NCBI GenBank assembly: GCA_965220955.1
Contig: CBDCRK010000037.1
Coordinates: forward strand, 248,001 to 312,000
DNA from: CBDCRK01 sp965220955
Lineage (GTDB): Bacteria; Desulfobacterota; Binatia; Bin18; CBDCRK01
DNA: 64,000 nt
Reading direction: 5' to 3'
Shown piece after piece: positions 23,701-32,624 of the stretch. The position numbers and the translations under genes are program-made. Numbering within the stretch: the first letter of the stretch is position 1; the number at the start of each line of letters is the position of its first letter. The notes under the pieces are model-generated. The model did no database searches, was not told where the DNA came from, and saw only the letters and a program-made list of their open reading frames with translations.

Positions 23701-24819
23701 CTATCTCTGTTTTCCTCTCCTATAAAATGGCTTCTCTACTACCCGCATGCTTGCCCGGCGTCCACGGATTTCCACTTTCACCTCATTTCCTACAGCGGCA
23801 AAAGCCGCAGCCACATATCCAAGGCCAACGGCTTTCCCCAGCGTAGGGGCCTTACTCCCACTGGTTATCTGGCCAACCTGTTGGTCCCTGACAAAGAGCC
23901 CATATCCCCTGCGGGGAATACCTGGATCTACCATCTCAAGTCCCACCAGTTTCCTTTTGATTCCTTCCTCTTTCTGCTTAAGCAGAGCCTCCCGTCCAAT
24001 GAAATCTGGCTTATCAAATTTTACCAATCGCTCCAGGTTGGCCTCCAAGGGAGTAGTCTCGCTGGTGATGTCGTTGCCGTACAAGGCTAGACTGGCCTCA
24101 AGCCGCAAGGTATCCCTAGCTCCCAAACCAACAGGAACAAGACCCTCTTGGCGCCCATATTTCAGACAGACAGACCAAACCTCGGCTCCCCGTTCTGCGG
24201 GAAGGAAGACTTCAAATCCATCCTCCCCAGTGTATCCAGTGCGGGCGACCAAAGCCTTAATCCCTGTCACCTCGGTCTCTGCCGACCAGAACTTCTTAAG
24301 AGTGGAAAGGTCTAGGGGAGTAATTTTTTGTAAGATGCCCTTAGCCTGGGGTCCCTGCAGGGCCAGGAGGACATACTCGGAGCTGCGATCAACAACTTCC
24401 GCCCGACCCCTGTTTTGCTCTTGTATCCAGAGGAAGTCTTTGTCGGTATTGGCAGCATTGACACAGAAAAAGTAGGTCTGCTCTGCTCTCCGATAGAGGA
24501 CCACGTCGTCCACAATCCCACCGCCCGGGTAGCAGAGCAGAGAGTACTGCGCCTGAGCTTCTTGCAGGCGGCTCACATCCGTGACCAACAATTCCTGACA
24601 AACTGTACCTGCCTGTGGGCCAGAAACCTCCACCTCACCCATGTGGCTCAAATCAAAGAGACCGGCATGGGTACGCACTGCCTGGTGCTCAGCAAGTATA
24701 CCACTGTACTGCAGAGGCATTTCCCAGCCGGAAAACCCAATCGACCGAGCCCCCAGGGCTTGATGAAGGAGGTAGAGGGGGGTGCGCTTAAGTAGGGGCG
24801 AAGCATTTGACCTTGTCAT
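23701..24819 (-). CDS. gcvT: glycine cleavage system aminomethyltransferase (T protein)
   Basis: Moves the methylene group to tetrahydrofolate and releases ammonia. Motifs: FSGWEMPLQY, FDLSHMGEVEVSG, RTGYTGEDGFEVFLP and RLEASLALYGNDI. I chose ATG 24819 (MTRSNASPLLKRTPLYLLH) because the frame upstream of it runs into an inverted repeat and the end of folD. The codons for ASPLLK lie in the left arm of the GTAGGGGCGAAGCATTTG repeat, so the extreme N-terminus is repeat-derived. Conserved fold residues begin at TPLYLLHQALGA. Confidence 0.92.
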   Translation of the reverse strand: MTRSNASPLLKRTPLYLLHQALGARSIGFSGWEMPLQYSGILAEHQAVRTHAGLFDLSHMGEVEVSGPQAGTVCQELLVTDVSRLQEAQAQYSLLCYPGGGIVDDVVLYRRAEQTYFFCVNAANTDKDFLWIQEQNRGRAEVVDRSSEYVLLALQGPQAKGILQKITPLDLSTLKKFWSAETEVTGIKALVARTGYTGEDGFEVFLPAERGAEVWSVCLKYGRQEGLVPVGLGARDTLRLEASLALYGNDITSETTPLEANLERLVKFDKPDFIGREALLKQKEEGIKRKLVGLEMVDPGIPRRGYGLFVRDQQVGQITSGSKAPTLGKAVGLGYVAAAFAAVGNEVKVEIRGRRASMRVVEKPFYRRGKQR

Positions 24820-24897
24820 AAATAATGGATATGCCAATCGGCAGAAACCTTCGCATCCACTATACTTATACAAAACTCAAATGCTTCGCCCCTATCT
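24793..24897. repeat. inverted repeat of the GTAGGGGCGAAGCATTTG family
   Basis: GTAGGGGCGAAGCATTTG (from 24793) and CAAATGCTTCGCCCCTA (to ~24895) are near-perfect inverted arms about 65 bases apart. The left arm codes for the N-terminus of GcvT and the right arm for the last residues of FolD (GAKHLSFV). Confidence 0.8.
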
Positions 24898-25738
24898 GCA
24901 TTTTGGCGGCTTTAACGGTATTGGCCAAAAGCATAGCCACCGTCATAGGCCCTACCCCACCAGGGACAGGGGTAATGAAAGACGCCCGCTCTTTAGCAAC
25001 AACAAACTCCACATCCCCCTTTAAACTCCCGTCTGGTAACCGTGAGATACCAACATCAATAACTGCTGCCTCCTCCTTGACCCACTCGCCCTTAACCAAT
25101 CCTACCTGTCCTGTAGCAGCAACTAGAATCTCTGCCCGCTTGATCTCTTGCGCCAGATCACGGGTGCGGGAGTGGCATAGCGTCACCGTAGCGTGTCGCT
25201 CCAGAAGGAACAAGGTCATTGGTTTACCCACTAAGAGACTGCGGCCGACAACCACAGCTCGTTTACCCTCCAGATCGATCCCTGTCCTATCAAGCAAGTA
25301 CATAGCCCCAAGCGGGGTACAAGGACGTAACCCTTCCTGGCCGCGGAGAAACTGCCCCTGATTATAGGGATGGAGCCCATCAACATCTTTTTCAGGCAGG
25401 ATAGCCTCGATTACCTGCTTTTCCTCAAGGTGAGCAGGCAAGGGCAGTTGTACCAGGATACCATGAATATCTGGCCGTTGGTTTAAGCTGGCAATCAAAG
25501 CAAGCACTTCTGAGAGTGAAACGGTGGAGGAGAGACGGGAAGCTACGGATACCATGCCTACTTCACGACAGGCCTTTTCCTTACTGCCAACATACACCCG
25601 GGAAACCGGGTTGTCACCAATAAGAACCGTGGCCAGCCCCGGGACAGTGTCACTCTTGTACAAGAGCCTATTCACTTCCTCCCTAACCCGTTGCCGCACT
25701 TCTTGGGCGGCGGCCCTACCGTCAAGCACTACTCCCAT
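24866..25738 (-). CDS. folD: bifunctional methylenetetrahydrofolate dehydrogenase/cyclohydrolase
   Basis: Interconverts 5,10-methylene-, methenyl- and 10-formyl-tetrahydrofolate, drawing on the methylene-THF made by the glycine cleavage system encoded just downstream. Motifs: the start MGVVLDGRAAAQ, YVGSKEKACREVGM (catalytic lysine), GILVQLPLP, VDGLHP, VVGRSLLVGKP (NADP site) and TPVPGGVGPMTVAML. The start at 25738 matches the family; a longer frame from 25798 lacks support. The last ~11 residues (MQIGAKHLSFV) extend past the normal end and come from the adjacent repeat. Confidence 0.93.
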   Translation of the reverse strand: MGVVLDGRAAAQEVRQRVREEVNRLLYKSDTVPGLATVLIGDNPVSRVYVGSKEKACREVGMVSVASRLSSTVSLSEVLALIASLNQRPDIHGILVQLPLPAHLEEKQVIEAILPEKDVDGLHPYNQGQFLRGQEGLRPCTPLGAMYLLDRTGIDLEGKRAVVVGRSLLVGKPMTLFLLERHATVTLCHSRTRDLAQEIKRAEILVAATGQVGLVKGEWVKEEAAVIDVGISRLPDGSLKGDVEFVVAKERASFITPVPGGVGPMTVAMLLANTVKAAKMQIGAKHLSFV

Positions 25739-25876
25739 TGTTTTCAACGCCTTATGATATTTTAACGCTAAATGGAAGCCCTGCACCGACGGCTTCACCG
25801 CAGGATAGAAGTCAAATAGTAAGCCTACACCGAATTTGCGTCGACTGAGTTAAAATATGTCAACGCGATTGAACTC

Positions 25877-27652
25877 TTACTGATCGAGCTTAATGCCCAG
25901 CTCCTTAAGCTGGTGGGGCTCCACTGGGCCAGGAGCCGAGGTGGTTAGGCAGACAGCCTTCTGGGTTTTGGGAAAGGCAATGACTTCGCGAATGGATTCA
26001 GCCCCACAGAACAACATCACTAACCGATCAAAGCCAAAGGCAATGCCACCATGCGGCGGGGCACCAAAGGTGAGGGCTTCCAGGAGAAAACCAAATCTTG
26101 CCTGGGCCTCTTCCTGGCCAAAACCCAAAAGATCAAACACCTTCTGCTGTACTTCCAGACGGTGATTACGGATGCTTCCTCCACCCGCCTCTGTGCCGTT
26201 GAGTATCAAATCGTATGCCTGAGCCCGCACCTTTGAGGGAGCCTCATCCAAAAGCGCTAGGTCCTCATCCCGGGGCGCGGTAAACGGATGGTGTTTGGCC
26301 ACGTGGCGACGTTCCTCTTCGCTATACTCTAAAAGGGGAAAATCAGTCACCCAGAGAAAGCAGAGCTTATCCTTGGGAATCAATGCAAGTTTGTTGCCCA
26401 AATATAGCCGTAGACGCGAGAGCACATCGGCAACTACATCCTGGCGATCGGCCACAAGCAAAAGAAGATCCCCTTCTTTAAGGGCTGCAGCCTCCTGGAG
26501 GCGCGTTTTTTCTGCCTCGCTAAAGAATTTGGCCAGAGGCGATTGCCAACCTGAGGCTGTCACCCGAATCCAGGAAAGACCGCGCGCGCCAAAGCTAACA
26601 GCCAGGGGAGTCAGTTCATCGAGTTCTCGACGCGAAAACCGGCTTCCTCCTGGAACCACCATTCCCTTGATTTCTCCTTTGCTCTCGAGCACCTCGGCAA
26701 AAAACTGCACCTGGGTATCCTGGAAGAGGGAGGAGAAGTCCTTTAGTTCCAGGCCAAAGCGGATATCGGGCTTGTCGGTACCAAAGCGAGACATAGCTTC
26801 GGCATAGGTAAGCCGGGGAAATCGCCTGCTAAGGTTTATACCCTTGACCTCTTGGCAAAGCTTGACCATCATCCCCTCGACCATACCAAAGATGTCTTCC
26901 GGCCGGACAAAAGACATCTCGATATCAATCTGGGTAAACTCCGGTTGGCGATCTGCCCTGAGGTCTTCGTCACGAAAGCAGCGGACAATCTGAAAGTATT
27001 TGTCTAACCCGCCGACCATAAGCAGCTGCTTAAAGAGTTGCGGAGACTGGGGTAGGGCATAAAAAGAACCGATGTTGACACGGCTTGGCACTAGATAGTC
27101 ACGTGCGCCCTCAGGGGTGCTGCGGGTCAAAAACGGGGTCTCCACCTCGATGAAGCCAAGACTATCGAGATAATCCCGTACCCCTTTAGCCATACGATGA
27201 CGGAGGAACAGATTGTGGAACATCTTTGGCCGGCGCAAATCAAGGTAGCGATAGCGCAGGCGCGTGCTCTCCACAGGCTCAGTTTCCTCGTCAATGGGAA
27301 AAGGAAGGCTATGGGAAGAACTAAGATACTTTAGTTCCTCTGCCATAACTTCGACTTCGCCCGTGGGCAAGTTAGGGTTGACCGTGTCGAGGGGTCGATT
27401 GGCTACGGTTCCTTTAACGGCAATCACATATTCTAGACGAGCATCCTTAACCGCCTCATGCGTCACAGGGTTGACCTGAGGGTTGAAAACCACCTGTATC
27501 AAACCGGTACGGTCGCGTAAGTCGATAAACGTCACCCCTCCGTGGTCTCGTTGGGCGTGCACCCAGCCCATTAAGATCACTTCCTGTCCAATGTGTGCCG
27601 GACGTAGCTCACCACAATAGCAGCTCCGCTGCCAGTCTTCTAAAGTGCTCAC
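25877..27652 (-). CDS. aspS: aspartyl-tRNA synthetase
   Basis: Class II synthetase charging tRNA-Asp (or Asx if non-discriminating, which cannot be told here). The OB-fold anticodon domain (VILMGWVHAQRDHGGVTFIDLRDRTG), class II motifs including FRDEDLRADRQPEFTQID (motif 2), the bacterial GAD insertion (from ~residue 290) and motif 3 (GGIAFGFDRLVML) are all present. 591 residues is full bacterial length. It lies 30 bases after hisS. Confidence 0.96.
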   Translation of the reverse strand: MSTLEDWQRSCYCGELRPAHIGQEVILMGWVHAQRDHGGVTFIDLRDRTGLIQVVFNPQVNPVTHEAVKDARLEYVIAVKGTVANRPLDTVNPNLPTGEVEVMAEELKYLSSSHSLPFPIDEETEPVESTRLRYRYLDLRRPKMFHNLFLRHRMAKGVRDYLDSLGFIEVETPFLTRSTPEGARDYLVPSRVNIGSFYALPQSPQLFKQLLMVGGLDKYFQIVRCFRDEDLRADRQPEFTQIDIEMSFVRPEDIFGMVEGMMVKLCQEVKGINLSRRFPRLTYAEAMSRFGTDKPDIRFGLELKDFSSLFQDTQVQFFAEVLESKGEIKGMVVPGGSRFSRRELDELTPLAVSFGARGLSWIRVTASGWQSPLAKFFSEAEKTRLQEAAALKEGDLLLLVADRQDVVADVLSRLRLYLGNKLALIPKDKLCFLWVTDFPLLEYSEEERRHVAKHHPFTAPRDEDLALLDEAPSKVRAQAYDLILNGTEAGGGSIRNHRLEVQQKVFDLLGFGQEEAQARFGFLLEALTFGAPPHGGIAFGFDRLVMLFCGAESIREVIAFPKTQKAVCLTTSAPGPVEPHQLKELGIKLDQ

Positions 27653-27682
27653 AATAGTCTCAGCCTCGTATTAATATAGATA

Positions 27683-28954
27683 TCAACCTGAGAGATTCTG
27701 AATTAAGTGTAGCATGTCCTGAGGGGCTAGACCCAGGTCAACCGCGGTAGGGTAATCGCGTTTCTCCTGCATGTCTCTTAGGGTTCCTTTCACGGCTGCA
27801 AGCTCATTCTCGCCCAGAATCAAAACGTAACGTACACCGAGCCTGTCCGCCCGGCGCATTTGGCTTTTCAGCCCCTTCTTCCCACTCTCTAGCTCTACTC
27901 GACATCCGCTCCGGCGAAGCCGTCCGGCCACAGAAAGAGCCATGGCCTCTGCCTGCTCACCCAGTGGCGCAATCAGCAAATAAGGGTGGGGAGGGACATA
28001 TGGCTTTTGCGCCTGCAGAACCATGGCCAGGCGCTCAACGCCAATGGCAAAACCAATGCCCGGCACCGCCGGGCCTCCCAACTGCTCTACCAGCCCGTCG
28101 TATCTCCCTCCCCCACACACCGCATTCTGGGATCCCAAACCTTGGGCAAGGACCTCAAAGGAAGTGCGGCAGTAGTAGTCCAGCCCCCGCACCATGCGCC
28201 GGTTGAGTTCGAACTCCACAGCCTCCTGCTGCAGGTAAGTCTGGACCCGGGCGAAGTGCTCGCGGCAATCCTGGCAAATATAGTCCAGGATCACAGGGGC
28301 GTCGGCCGTGGTATGCTGGCATTTTTCTTCTTTACAGTCGAGCAAACGCAGAGGGTTACGCTCCAGACGGCGGTTGCAGTTCTCACAGAGTGCATCCCGT
28401 CTTTCCTCACCAAATATCTGCAGGCTCTCCCGGTAGTGTGGCCGGCACAGGGAGCAACCAAGGGAGTTAAGCTGCATGGTCACATCCAGGTGTAAGGCGG
28501 CAAAGAGGTCACGGAGCATAAGCAGAAGCTCAGCGTCAATTAGTGGATCGCTGCGCCCCAGAATCTCTGCGCCGATCTGGTAGAACTGGCGGTAGCGTCC
28601 CTTCTGCGGTCGCTCGCGCCGGAGCATGGGGCCAAAATAGTAGAGTTTGGAGACAGACTCCTTGTGGTAGAGGCCGTTCTCAAGATAGGCGCGGATGACT
28701 GAAGCCGTACCCTCTGGCCTTAGGGTTACCGAGGTACCGTCACGATCGGCAAAAGTGTACATCTCTTTCTCCACAATATCCGTAGTTTCACCGATCGAGC
28801 GGGCAAATAGATCTGTTTTCTCCATAATAGGAACAATGATCTCGGAAAAGCTATAGGCCCCAAGGACCTCCCTGGCCCTGGTTTCCATCATCTCCCACAG
28901 TGCTGCCTCTTCAGGCAACACGTCACGAAATCCTTTTATAGCTGTAATCTTCAT
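27683..28954 (-). CDS. hisS: histidyl-tRNA synthetase
   Basis: Class II synthetase for tRNA-His. Start IKGFRDVLPEE; motif 2 TLRPEGTASVIRAYLENGL; HisA motif GLDYYCRTSFEVL; motif 3 GIGFAIGVERLAMVL; C-terminal anticodon domain. 423 residues, complete. It is the first gene of the hisS-aspS-folD-gcvT-gcvH-gcvPA-gcvPB run. The 269 bases upstream, shared with the divergent porin gene, must hold both promoters; no clear boxes were seen. Confidence 0.96.
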   Translation of the reverse strand: MKITAIKGFRDVLPEEAALWEMMETRAREVLGAYSFSEIIVPIMEKTDLFARSIGETTDIVEKEMYTFADRDGTSVTLRPEGTASVIRAYLENGLYHKESVSKLYYFGPMLRRERPQKGRYRQFYQIGAEILGRSDPLIDAELLLMLRDLFAALHLDVTMQLNSLGCSLCRPHYRESLQIFGEERRDALCENCNRRLERNPLRLLDCKEEKCQHTTADAPVILDYICQDCREHFARVQTYLQQEAVEFELNRRMVRGLDYYCRTSFEVLAQGLGSQNAVCGGGRYDGLVEQLGGPAVPGIGFAIGVERLAMVLQAQKPYVPPHPYLLIAPLGEQAEAMALSVAGRLRRSGCRVELESGKKGLKSQMRRADRLGVRYVLILGENELAAVKGTLRDMQEKRDYPTAVDLGLAPQDMLHLIQNLSG

Positions 28955-29223
28955 CAGTTCTGAAAACCTACGCTATCAGACAGCACAGGTCAAGGAAGGA
29001 ATTGAGAGGGAGGACGAAGGAAGGAAATGGGAAGCCCATAATAGTGGTGGCATTATCGGGATTGTAGCTTGCTTTCTCTAGACCACAGGCACGGCCTTTC
29101 TTATGTACAATTTCCTTTAATAATGAGGGGAATAAAAACAGGGCAGGGCTAGCAAAACCCTCACTTTTCTGGCAATAGGGGCATGGAAAGAACGTTTTCA
29201 ACAGTTTCAACAGGAGGTAGGGG

Positions 29224-30558
29224 ATGAGGAAACTTGTGATTCTTATCTGTGTGGGAGTGGTGATGCTGTGGGGCAGGCCAGTCTGGGCACAAGAGGGACA
29301 GGAGGAGACTATTAAGTCCTTAAACCAACGGGTCAAGGAGTTAGAGGAAATAGTAAAACAGCTCAGTGCTGCCCAAGCCTCTAATGGAGCTAGCCCTACC
29401 CCACTACCCGCAGCCAGCGTGCAGCCTGCCAGCATGCAACCCGCCCCAAGCCAGGAGGCCGGGATCATGCAGAGGTTGGAAAACCGGGTCAAATCCCTCG
29501 AAGAAGGCACCCAGGGGCTGTGGGGCATCGAATTGGGCGGTATGCTCTACTCCTCCTATGAGTATAACTTCAACCGTCCTGACTCTGAGAGTAATAGTCT
29601 GAGAATCTTCGATAACGACCACAACGACTTCAATCTGGACCTCTTTCAGCTCTCTATCTCCAAAGAGACACAGAGTGGTCTGGGCTTTACCGCCATCTTG
29701 GACTTTGGCGAGACCGCAGGGGGAATAGCCTCAGACTGGGATGGGGACGGGGAGCTGTCGAGTTCGGAGGAGAGCAATGACTTTGAGGTGCAGGAAGCTT
29801 ATGTGAGCTACACTATTCCTATAGGGCAAGGGCTGGAGGTCAAAGGGGGAAAGTTTGTTACTCTGCTGGGAGCAGAGGTGATTGAGTCGCCCTATAACTA
29901 CAATGTCTCGCGCTCCTTCCTGTTTGGCTTTGCCATACCCTTTACCCACACCGGGGTGCTCTTTTCCTATCCCCTCAGCGATAGGGTGAGCCTGACGGCC
30001 GGGGTGGTCAATGGGTGGGATAATGTGGATGACAACAACGATGGCAAGAGTTTTCTGGGGGGTCTGAGCCTGGAGCCGATGGAAGGAGTGAGCTGGAGCT
30101 TTAATGGGGTCTATGGCTCGGAGCAGACAGGACTGGGAGGCTCTAAGCGAGGGGTGTTTGACACGGTGTTGAGCTACACTCCCATAGAGCACCTGGAGTT
30201 CAACTTCAACTATGATCGGGGTACAGAGAGTAACATTCTGACTAATGGGGATGAAGCGTTGTGGCAGGGAATAGCGGGCATTGTGAGCATTGGAGGAGGT
30301 TTGTTCGAGCCTGGCTGGGCGCCTTTCTCCTTGGCGCTACGAGGAGAGTGGTTCTCAGACGAAGATGGGGCTCGCACGGGCACAGCCCAGGATCTGTGGG
30401 AAATCACAACCACGCTGAAGTGGGAGATAAGTGAGCATCTAGAGGTGAGGCTGGAATACCGTCATGATGACTCAAACAAGAGAGTGTTTGAGAAGAAGGA
30501 TGGTATCTTCAAGGGTGATCAGAACACCCTGGCAACTGAAATTGCTCTCCTATTCTAA
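29224..30558 (+). CDS. outer-membrane beta-barrel porin with coiled-coil N-terminus
   Basis: Signal peptide (residues 1-22, cleavage near VWAQ), a periplasmic coiled coil (EETIKSLNQRVKELEEIVKQL and a second MQRLENRVKSLEEGT) that could trimerise, then a ~330-residue barrel of amphipathic strands ending in phenylalanine (TEIALLF), the usual outer-membrane assembly signal. The barrel resembles the BBP2/OmpL-like porin group (segments VQEAYVSYTIP, GKFVTLLGAEVIESPYN, AIPFTHTGVLFSY). Specificity unknown. AGGAGGT sits at a good distance before ATG. Confidence 0.8.
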   Translation: MRKLVILICVGVVMLWGRPVWAQEGQEETIKSLNQRVKELEEIVKQLSAAQASNGASPTPLPAASVQPASMQPAPSQEAGIMQRLENRVKSLEEGTQGLWGIELGGMLYSSYEYNFNRPDSESNSLRIFDNDHNDFNLDLFQLSISKETQSGLGFTAILDFGETAGGIASDWDGDGELSSSEESNDFEVQEAYVSYTIPIGQGLEVKGGKFVTLLGAEVIESPYNYNVSRSFLFGFAIPFTHTGVLFSYPLSDRVSLTAGVVNGWDNVDDNNDGKSFLGGLSLEPMEGVSWSFNGVYGSEQTGLGGSKRGVFDTVLSYTPIEHLEFNFNYDRGTESNILTNGDEALWQGIAGIVSIGGGLFEPGWAPFSLALRGEWFSDEDGARTGTAQDLWEITTTLKWEISEHLEVRLEYRHDDSNKRVFEKKDGIFKGDQNTLATEIALLF

Positions 30559-30621
30559 ATCAGACCCCAGAACATTCGTACCCTAACACGCTGGTTTGTT
30601 GCTTTTCTTTCCCTTCTGCTT

Positions 30622-30643
30622 CCCCCCTTTGGCAAAGGGGGGG
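30622..30643 (+). terminator. hairpin after the porin gene, possible terminator
   Basis: CCCCCCTTT and AAAGGGGGG form a strong stem with a short loop 64 bases after the porin stop. No T-run follows, and this sequence is also a common dispersed palindrome, so the termination role is a guess. Confidence 0.35.
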
Positions 30644-30729
30644 TCCGCGTAGGGGGAGCGAGGGAAAATGACAGGTTTGGAGAAGCGGGCAGCTATCAGT
30701 GCTCAAGGTTGTCTCCTTGCCGGGGTGGA

Positions 30730-30995
30730 TTAAGCCCGCACCGGCGGCCACTTATCCGCCCACGGTTGGGCCTGCTCTAACTGCGCCGCCAGCCGAATCA
30801 ACACGTCCTCACGCCCATACGCCGCTACCAGATGAACACCGATCGGCAGGCCGTTGGTATTCCAAGCCAGCGGCACCGAAATTGCCGGCTGGCCTGTCAC
30901 ATTAAATGCGGGCGTAAAAGGCGCCAGCGCTGCGGTCCGACGGGCGGCCGCCATCGGGTTTTCCGGCGTGGCAACAAATTGCCCTAGCGGGGCGC
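30730..30995 (-). pseudogene. C-terminal fragment of an amidase-signature enzyme
   Basis: About 88 residues match the end of amidase-family hydrolases: APLGQF, AALAPFTPAFNVTGQPAISVPL, GLPIGVHLVAAYGREDVLIRLAAQLEQAQPW. The catalytic Ser-cisSer-Lys triad and the rest of the protein are missing. The match begins at about 30993, where the reverse-transcriptase frame ends (30984), so the retroelement or a deletion joined at this point. No other amidase piece lies in the window. Confidence 0.8.
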
Positions 30996-31886
30996 GTAAA
31001 TGCCAGACAGAGCCTGACAGGCCAACATTTGACGGAACCGACAATGAGACAGGAGCCGCCCAAGGGACCTGCCCATCGCCCACCCCACCCACCGCCGCAC
31101 GTACTGCCCAAGTCGGATAGCCCCGTTGGGCCGGCCGGACTCTTGCTCATAAAGCCGGGTCAGGCGTGTGGCAAAGTTGTGGATGGTTTTGGCCGCCAGG
31201 CTCAATCCTGCCGGGCTGAGGTGATAGCCCAGCCAGTCAAAGCCTTTCTCTATGCGCCCTATATAAGTCTTGTCGGGATGTTTGTCGAGTTTCAAAGAGG
31301 CCAGCACCTGATTGACCCCCTTGACCGCAGCCCGCAGCTTCCAGCAGGTAGGCGCTAACACCAGGAGGAAAAACGCCCCCAGAATCGGACTCAGCGGACT
31401 GCCCAGGGCAATACCCCGCGTGTGCTCCCAGTACAAGCCGCCGCGTTCCGCCACCCGCCGCAGGTATTGGACGATGAGGTTGAGCACAGCGCGGTCCTTG
31501 ATGTAGCGGGCCAGCCTATCAAGCAACAGGTGGTGGTCAATTGACGCATAATACGGTTGCACATCGGTCTTGAGAACATACTGACAGCGGGACAGATGGG
31601 CCACGACCTGCCGCAGCGCATACTTCACCCCGCCGTGGCCTTTGAGATGGGTGCAGCGGGTGGACAGGGGCAGGACCTGCGGCAAGAGCAGCGACAAGGC
31701 TTTCAGCACCACGGCATCCCGGGCCGCCCACAGGTCGTTGTCTTCGGGCTGGCCATCTCTCCAACACGTGACCCGGTCGAGCAGCCCAATCCGGTAGGTG
31801 CCGGCCCGCAGGTCGTGTTGGATACGGGCCTTTTCGGTCGGCCAGTGGCGGCAACGAACGAAGCGCCTCCGTAGCAACCAGCAGTT
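30984..31886 (-). pseudogene. group II-like reverse transcriptase lacking the YxDD catalytic box
   Basis: RT segments are clear: LRAGTYRIGLLDRV, HLKGHGGVKYALRQVVAHL, VLKTDVQPYYASIDH (domain 3, first catalytic Asp), RGIALGSPLSPILGAFFL (domain 4) and KLDKHPDKTYIGRIEKGFDWLGYHLS. Between GAFFL and LVLAPTCWKLR the family normally has ~20 residues ending in a Y/F-M-D-D box; here they are joined directly, an in-frame loss of the two catalytic aspartates. The frame stays open upstream to 32126 but the N-terminus there is not RT-like and antisense-overlaps the antitoxin gene. Polymerase activity should be dead. Confidence 0.8.
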
Positions 31887-32066
31887 ACGTTCATGAGAAC
31901 GGCATAACTTGTTTGAGGGCCCTGGGAGGAGTACAGTCTTTCCGTACCAGTTCTCAAGGAGAGATAAGAGAGACTTTGTGCGATGGCAATTGATCCGACA
32001 GCAGGAACGAATAGCCCCTCGCAAATATGAACATTCCTTTCTGTACAAGTTCTGGAGGAAGACAAT

Positions 32067-32345
32067 ATGGCAATTCAGACGACTTACAGCCAGGCACGGG
32101 CAAATTTGGCCAAGCTGTGCGACCAAGTGCTTGACAATCAGGAAGTTGCAATCATTACCCGGCGGGGCTCTGAGCCAGTTGCTTTGATTGCGGCATCAGA
32201 GCTCACCAGTCTGCTCGAAACCGCCCATCTGCTTCGCTCCCCCAAAAATGCCCAACATCTTGTCACTGCTCTAAAACGAGCCGCGGCAGGAACGGTTCAA
32301 CCACAATCGGTCCAAGACCTCCGACAAGAGCTTGGCCTTGGCTAA
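32067..32345 (+). CDS. Phd/YefM-family antitoxin
   Basis: 92 residues with the family N-terminus (TTYSQARANLAKLCDQVLDNQEVAIITRRGSEPVALIAASE), the dimerising DNA-binding fold that represses its own promoter, and a flexible C-terminus that would bind the toxin. GGAGG lies just before ATG. It overlaps the downstream toxin gene by 14 bases. Upstream, CCAGTTCTCAAGGAGAGA and CAAGTTCTGGAGGAAGAC form a loose direct repeat that might be operator DNA. Confidence 0.9.
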   Translation: MAIQTTYSQARANLAKLCDQVLDNQEVAIITRRGSEPVALIAASELTSLLETAHLLRSPKNAQHLVTALKRAAAGTVQPQSVQDLRQELGLG

Positions 32346-32607
32346 GAAAACGCGGGCTGCCGTCTTTCATCCAGAGTTCAGGCAGGATCTCCGCCACTGG
32401 GTGGAAACCGATCGGAAGACAGCTCTTCGCGCGTTCACTATTATCGAAGCCGTTTTACGCGACCCATTCTCCGGCATCGGAAAACCAGAGCCTCTGAAAT
32501 ATTTGGGCTCAGGGGTCTGGCCTCGCCGGCTTAGCCAAGAGCATCGGATTGTTTATCGGGTGAGCGCGGAACGCATAGATTTCCTCCAGGCCCGGTACCA
32601 TTATTAA
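32332..32607 (+). CDS. YoeB/Txe-family mRNA interferase toxin
   Basis: 91 residues of the RelE/YoeB fold: FHPEFRQDLRHWVETDRKTALRAFTIIE, IGKPEPLKYLGSGVWPRRLSQEHRIVYRV and the C-terminal RYHY carrying the catalytic His-Tyr pair. YoeB cleaves mRNA in the ribosomal A site until neutralised by YefM. The start appears to be TTG (32332 or 32338), overlapping the antitoxin gene; a weak start would keep toxin below antitoxin. Confidence 0.9.
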   Translation: MALAKKTRAAVFHPEFRQDLRHWVETDRKTALRAFTIIEAVLRDPFSGIGKPEPLKYLGSGVWPRRLSQEHRIVYRVSAERIDFLQARYHY

Positions 32608-32624
32608 AACTAGCATCAAGCGCT

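Noticed and set aside
23701..29223. Glycine riboswitch or T-box ahead of gcvT, hisS or aspS
   Set aside because: gcvT follows folD directly, hisS has no visible T-box or glycine-aptamer features, and no tandem aptamer pattern was found.
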